Shown here: positions 59,231 through 64,000 of the stretch, piece after piece
Numbering within the stretch: the stretch's first letter is position 1
Layout of the letters: each line of letters starts with the position of its first letter
From: Reticulitermes speratus
Lineage: Eukaryota; Arthropoda; Insecta; Blattodea; Rhinotermitidae
DNA: 64,000 bases
Reading direction: 5' to 3'
Assembly (NCBI GenBank): GCA_021186555.1
Contig: JAJKFL010000004.1
Coordinates: 21,294,406 to 21,358,405 of the forward strand
Made by a program: the position numbers and the translations under genes
The notes under the pieces: model-generated
Databases searched by the model: none
What the model saw: the letters and a program-made list of their open reading frames with translations, nothing else
What the model was told of the DNA's origin: nothing

Positions 59231-60798
59231 TTCGGTCTGCAGAAAACTACATCGAAACTTTATTCGAAAACGAGCGATTCAATATCGGAATATTTGCCTG
59301 CTCCTCACGCCCTCTTTGTGTGTTACACTATTCAACATGCAAAAAATTATCAAGGTATATGGAGATATAACCACAACCACGTGACTATTATTTACGTGTA
59401 AATATAAATTTTGTGGGCTTTTAATTTTAGAGTTCGGCATGCAAATATATTTAACTACCACGTAATACTCATACACTTGCCAAGAAATACTAAGATAGTA
59501 ACAGAAAAATAGTTGCCAGAATTTTTAGCAGCATGGCTAAAAATTAATTCTTTTTGAATTATAAATAGGCACATTTATAGAAGCTGCGGAATATAATGTT
59601 GCTGTTTATAAAATTAACTCATTATTTTCTTCCTGCAAAAATGCCATACATGATTATTCATCCGACAACTGTTACGAGTTTTGTATATTTTTAGAATTTT
59701 GCATACATATTTCCTATTGCACATTTCGAAATAAACCCATTACAGCTGTGTATTTTTTGTGTAAGCCAGTCCATTTTACTGTAGGAATAACAGAAAGAGA
59801 TATTGACTGTGTGTTCGAAGAGAAACGGGAAATTCAGTATGGGTTTTACATACAAGCAAGGGTCATTATATAGGCCTACTTGTATATTGACGTAGAATTC
59901 CGGAAATTCTCATGAATATTAAAGAAAAGGTATGTTATTATACCAAAACTTCAATGGGAGGAAATATTCCAAATACGTTTGAATTTTGGAGTGCTGTATA
60001 CCATCAACATTTCTAAATGTGTTGGAAAATGTTTATACAAACGGCAGCAAGTTTGGGTTTATTGATTCAAAATAACGCATAAAACATAACCATATGAATA
60101 CTAAAATTAATGTGCATTATATATAAAGATTTAATTTATAATCCCAGAGAGCACAGTGTGGTATTAGAAAGGCCATTCAGTTAATGCTATAGGGCGGAAA
60201 AATGTTTGTTGGTCATAAGAATCATACGGAACGCATAAATAGAGCGTGCGGTAAATAAAATATTCAGTGTTAAACCTGGCGATATATTTTAGTTACTACA
60301 ATGTCTAAAAGAGTTTCAGTGATCGGCTAAATGAGATACTACCTCTATTGGATCAAGGCGACATCTGACGCTGTAAACAAAATTATAACGAGCTGCTGTT
60401 TTCAAGTATCACAAATATTTGCTGTACCTGAAGGTTTTGCAAAATCAATTGCGCATATGGTGACTAATGTCATATCAAAATGCTTATGGGCCAGCTGCGT
60501 ACTTTCTGTCATTCACTAATACTCCATTATGTAATATACGAGTATGGTTGTTACTCCGACATTATGAATATTTTAAACCCATCGATCTTGTAATAAGAGT
60601 TGTTCAGCATGTCTGATACTGTTTACGAGAAAACGACCGGCTGTAAGTTTATTAAGCAACCTGTTCCAGCCGCAGACCTTATGTAGCTTTAAGTACAATA
60701 ACAATGGAAGACAAGTGGAAAGGTCATGTATTGTCCTGTTTCGTCTGCGACATACATTACTGAACATAGCAATATTTCCATTTCTTAGAGTGGCAGGG
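59231..60798. other. no gene recognised
   Basis: AT-rich; nothing recognised. Confidence 0.5.
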
Positions 60799-61000
60799 TG
60801 TGTGTCAAGCATGGAAGAGGAAGAGGACACAAATGCATATAGGATTTTTATGGGAAAACCTCAAGGAAGCAAACACTTGGAAGACCAAACCTTAGATACG
60901 AGGGTTAACAATAAAGCAGATCTTGTAGTATTAGGATAGGTGACGACAGGATTAGTCTGGTTGAGAACAAGGACCAGTAGAGTATTTTCTGACTAACTGA
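60799..61000 (+). pseudogene. LINE ORF2 C-terminal relic
   Basis: The frame reads VSSMEEEEDTNAYRIFMGKP then QGSKHLEDQTLDTRVNNKAD and LVVLG, followed by a stop. It aligns by eye with the insect LINE C-terminus (RMEEDRNAYRVLVGKPEGKR, then WxNNIKMDLxEVG). After a shift, ISLVENKDQ would correspond to IxLAQDRDQ. Same family as 29930-30790. Confidence 0.6.
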
Positions 61001-61370
61001 GCAACAACTAGCTTCTCGAGAGGGACTCTGCTCCATGGACATAATTAGTTACTTGGTTATCGTGCATTGCAAGAAATAGGTTGCACTCAATACTAACATG
61101 ACGTAGCGGAAGTTGATTTTACTCCTGTTATTAGATGATTGTCAATATAGTGACAGTCCCTTTAGGATGTATTTTAAGTTAGTGGCGACAACTGGGACAG
61201 AACCAAAGACATTAACGGTTATCACTAGCAACAAATCTGTCGGTTTGGTGATAAACTGCTTGACGAGGTTTACAGCCCGCCTCCGGGCCATCAAGAATAT
61301 CGAACATAGTTCAGAACATAGAAAATGTCCAACATAAAAAGTTTATTTTTAGAATGTAGTTATTTACAAC
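61001..61370. other. no gene recognised
   Basis: A 74-codon ORF (61113-61337) without recognisable motif. Confidence 0.45.
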
Positions 61371-61408
61371 TAATTGCAAATGTGTTGGTTAACATGCAAA
61401 TGATTACC

Positions 61409-61453
61409 TCTCCGACATGTTTCGGCTAATAATAATAGCCATCCTCAGGAAGA
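61409..61453 (-). ncRNA. type I hammerhead-like ribozyme motif, core intact
   Basis: Minus strand: stem I TCTTC, CTGAGGA, extra T, stem II GGCTA/TAGCC (perfect), GAAAC, stem III ACATGT, C as the base before the predicted cleavage site (GTC, the classic triplet), stem I GGAGA (5 bp including one G-U). Confidence 0.65.
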
Positions 61454-61941
61454 TTGTTGACACAAAGGAGTATTTTATGTTAAAACATATCGTCGTCAAT
61501 CGTACGTGGTGAGTGGTGCATTAAAAAATTAAATGGTTAATAAAATATCAATATTTGTTATTAAACAATTATTAAAACTAGCTTAAAATTGTACCATATT
61601 TGCATTAGTTTGTATTTGTAGTTCTTTGCATTTAAACATCTAAAGGCAAATCGTTCTCTTCGATCCTAGTTGGATCATAAATGCAGTGTACATATTTGTG
61701 CTACAGGCTACTAAATCTATGATCCAACTAGGATCGAATAGAGCTATTTGCCTTTAGATGTTTGGATGCACAGAACTACAAATAGAAGCTAATACAAATA
61801 CTGTACAATTTTAACCTAATTTTAGTAACTGTTTCATATCACATACTGATATTTTAACCATTTAGTTTTATAATGTACCACTTACCAAGTACAAGTGAGG
61901 ATGATATGTTTTCCCATCAAATGCTCCTTTGTATCAAAAGC

Positions 61942-61985
61942 CCCTCTGAGGATGACTATTATTATTAGCCGAAACATGTCGGAGA
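61942..61985 (+). ncRNA. type I hammerhead-like ribozyme motif, stem I weak
   Basis: CTGAGGA, extra T, stem II GACTA/TAGCC (one A-C mismatch), GAAAC, stem III ACATGT, C, then GGAG. Stem I pairs poorly (CCCT with GGAG). It is the slightly decayed partner of 61409-61453. Confidence 0.5.
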
Positions 61986-62029
61986 AGTAATAATATACAT
62001 GTTAACCAATAGACGTGCAATAGGTTGGA

Positions 62030-63280
62030 AACAAAAATGTGCTCTTACTTAAACCTAGTGCACGTAAAATGAATAATATCAAGTTTATTGTTGCTATGCA
62101 TGTTCAATTCAAATATTTCAAACGTGTTATTTCCTGTGTATTTCAAAGTGTCGTATAAAAGTATTGATACTTGAATGTGTAAGTAAGTTACAACTTTGAT
62201 CAGTTCTCTTATGTTCGATAACGGATGTACTCTGCTGTCGTGTGCTTGACACGAAGCAATTTCTCAAAACTTACACCTGATACGAATAATGTCGGCTTGA
62301 ATTACTGCGAGTTAAGTGGCAATTTATGTACATTCATTCAATTAAATGTACTTATTTGGGGCTTCTTGTGTTTACTCATTGGTCATTTTATTTAACGTTA
62401 TTGTCAGTGTTTCAGAAATTACAGTGTTGAATGTATGATTCATGAACAAAAAAATTCGAAAAAAATACGGGAGGGTACCATCCCTGATATGCCTGACGGG
62501 ACAGAGAAAACACATGGATAACATCAACTGGAGAGCCGGTATCTTTAATGTAGTACATTACGAGATTGGGCCGCAGACCACGAGTTGCCCATCTACCCTG
62601 ATTATTGCAACCGTTACGCCATACCACTACTCATGTGTACTTACTAGTTGTAAGTAGGCCTGACCAGGTTATGAAAGACCGATGGCAGCAGACTTCCGAC
62701 CGTGAAATCGGAACAGCTGTTACAATTGGAAAACAGAACTGAAAGTGCAGCGAAATTATAACTTAAAAACCCCTGAAAATGACAATGCGGGGGTCAGAAA
62801 ACACTTGTTGGAGGAGGCTATGCTGGCCCGAGGTTAAGAAGTTGTGGTCATTAATTTACTGTACTTTTCGAGTCTAAGCAACAACAGCACGGAATGGCTT
62901 TTGTCGTTGTCATCGGCGTGGTCTGCTGTATGCCAGGTAGGACGTATCTCATTGTTGTAACCTGCTGAGTGTCTGAATTGGTGCTAACCGACCGAAGGCA
63001 CTGATCGCCCTGTGAAGGTTTACTGTGCGAAGACAGGTTAGAAAGAACATGTACATGGTTACTTTATGAAATTTTGAAATATGGTTTTTAGTAAGAAACA
63101 AAGCTTACTTTTCGCAAAAAAAAAAAACGCGCCCACTGTCCCCTTCCCCAAATACTACACACGACGTAATTGTAGGCTACGCTACCCAGCCTTAATCATG
63201 AACCCAAGGGAACCCAGACTAATTGGAGCTAACAAGGTTTGTCCCTCCGTACGTTAGTATATCGGATGATCAGTGGTGGA
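62030..63280. other. no gene recognised
   Basis: Nothing recognised; A run at 63117-63127. Confidence 0.5.
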
Positions 63281-63430
63281 TTGTCGTGTTAGTCAGGCCA
63301 CGTTGTTTCTACGGAAACCACTGCAGGATAGAACTACAGCAGTACGGCTGTATCCTTGCGGAGATTCGAGCCAGGAACCTACCGAATACAAGCCAGAAAT
63401 AGTACCGCTTGCGCCAATTTACTCGGTTAT
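63281..63430 (-). mobile_element. SINE family D copy
   Basis: Minus strand: TAACCGAGTAAATTGGCGCA, A box TGGCGCAAGCGG, then TTCTGGCTTGTATTCGG, B box GGCTCGAATCT, at tRNA-like spacing, followed by a body toward 63281. Second copy of the head at 5237-5334. 3' end not defined. Confidence 0.55.
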
Positions 63431-64000
63431 GAAGAAGGGTAAGGTGCTAATTAATTTAGATCTTTGACATACGAATAATTACATACACATATATATACAG
63501 TGCAAGAAGGCCACTGGTAACACTCAAGTCGGCATACCTGTAGCACTGCTCCAGGACCCAATGTTTGGTTCCTTCTTCATGCAATAAACCAATCGATTCC
63601 ATTCTCGTGCAAGTACGTCAATGTGATAGCAATTGTGATTGTAGTCAGCACGCAATTGCCTCCCCCACTCCTATACACAGGCTCTAATGAATCAATAACA
63701 GGGATCTATATCCATTTTCACGCGACCGTACTCTTAGCCTTCTCATTATGAGCTCGGAAACAATCACCGAGCACTGTAAAATTTAACACCAATTAAAACG
63801 CTAGCATTAGATCATGAAAGCGTCGGACAAGTACTGTCCTGGGGACAATGTCAGTGGATTCTTTGGTATTCGACGTTATGTTTATGATAGTTTACTACAC
63901 TGCATGTTGTTAGCAAAATTATTATGGAATTTTAAGCTTAAACTTACACTATACATTGTTTGGTGAGATTTCGAGGGACTGTACCCGTGATCGAGAAAGT
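63431..64000. other. no gene recognised
   Basis: Nothing recognised up to the window end. Confidence 0.5.

Larger units (their letters stand above)
61371..62025. mobile_element. 655-bp foldback with two outward-facing hammerhead-like motifs
   Basis: Arms of about 300 bp (61371-61679 and 61718-62025) around a spacer of about 40 bp. Inner ends TCGATCCTAGTTGGATCAT and ATGATCCAACTAGGATCGA are perfect complements; outer parts have diverged by substitutions and small indels. Each arm has a hammerhead-like motif facing outwards. No coding capacity. Confidence 0.8.

Overview
This is AT-rich animal nuclear DNA with no host protein-coding gene that I can support. No ORF longer than about 180 codons exists, and the longest ones are translations of microsatellites or hydrophobic low-complexity sequence. 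The repeat content points to an insect. tRNA-derived SINEs with intact A and B boxes are abundant. There are decayed mariner/Tc1-type transposases and the C-terminal relic of a non-LTR retrotransposon whose motifs (YGCETW, RMKWA, MDLQEV, NLRVP) are typical of insect LINEs. From memory, these protein relics and SINE styles resemble those of cockroaches and termites (Blattodea). That is inference and was not tested. The window is probably intergenic or a very long intron.

Layout. 0-10 kb: two oppositely oriented mariner-like transposase fragments (1-815), SINE copies of families I call B, A and D, a small foldback element (3655-3800) and the N-terminal relic of another DDE transposase (8003-8320). 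10-20 kb: mostly unassigned AT-rich DNA, several foldbacks, a perfect 45-nt palindrome (12198-12242) and two copies of a dispersed repeat (family E). 20-35 kb: the densest retroelement region. It holds four full SINE-A copies on the minus strand (21100, 22014, 26432, 32510), a LINE relic (29930-30790), a 5'-truncated mariner (30858-31560), a SINE with a near-intact tRNA-like head (31636-31977) and a SINE nested in another SINE (33398-33890). 35-45 kb: a small MITE, tetranucleotide arrays, a foldback with two outward-facing hammerhead-like motifs (39451-39787), a 22-bp minisatellite (40051-40511) and a second foldback with a hammerhead-like motif (43524-43886). 45-64 kb: more SINEs, large microsatellites (55639-56220, 57070-57390), a MITE inserted at the edge of one of them (56221-56739), a second LINE relic and a roughly 650-bp foldback with two more hammerhead-like motifs (61371-62025).

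The signal I consider most interesting is a set of short modules that recur through the window and share the type I hammerhead ribozyme core (CTGANGA, a stem-loop, GAAAC, a palindromic stem III, GTH). The surrounding stem sequences differ between loci but still pair. Two of the best copies sit in long inverted repeats, facing outward. Penelope-like retroelements are the known carriers of such motifs. No Penelope reverse transcriptase was recognised here, so these would be non-autonomous or remnant copies.

Limits: everything was read by eye. Repeat families are named by me (A, B, C, C2, D, E, F) and coordinates of divergent copies are approximate to about 10-20 bases.
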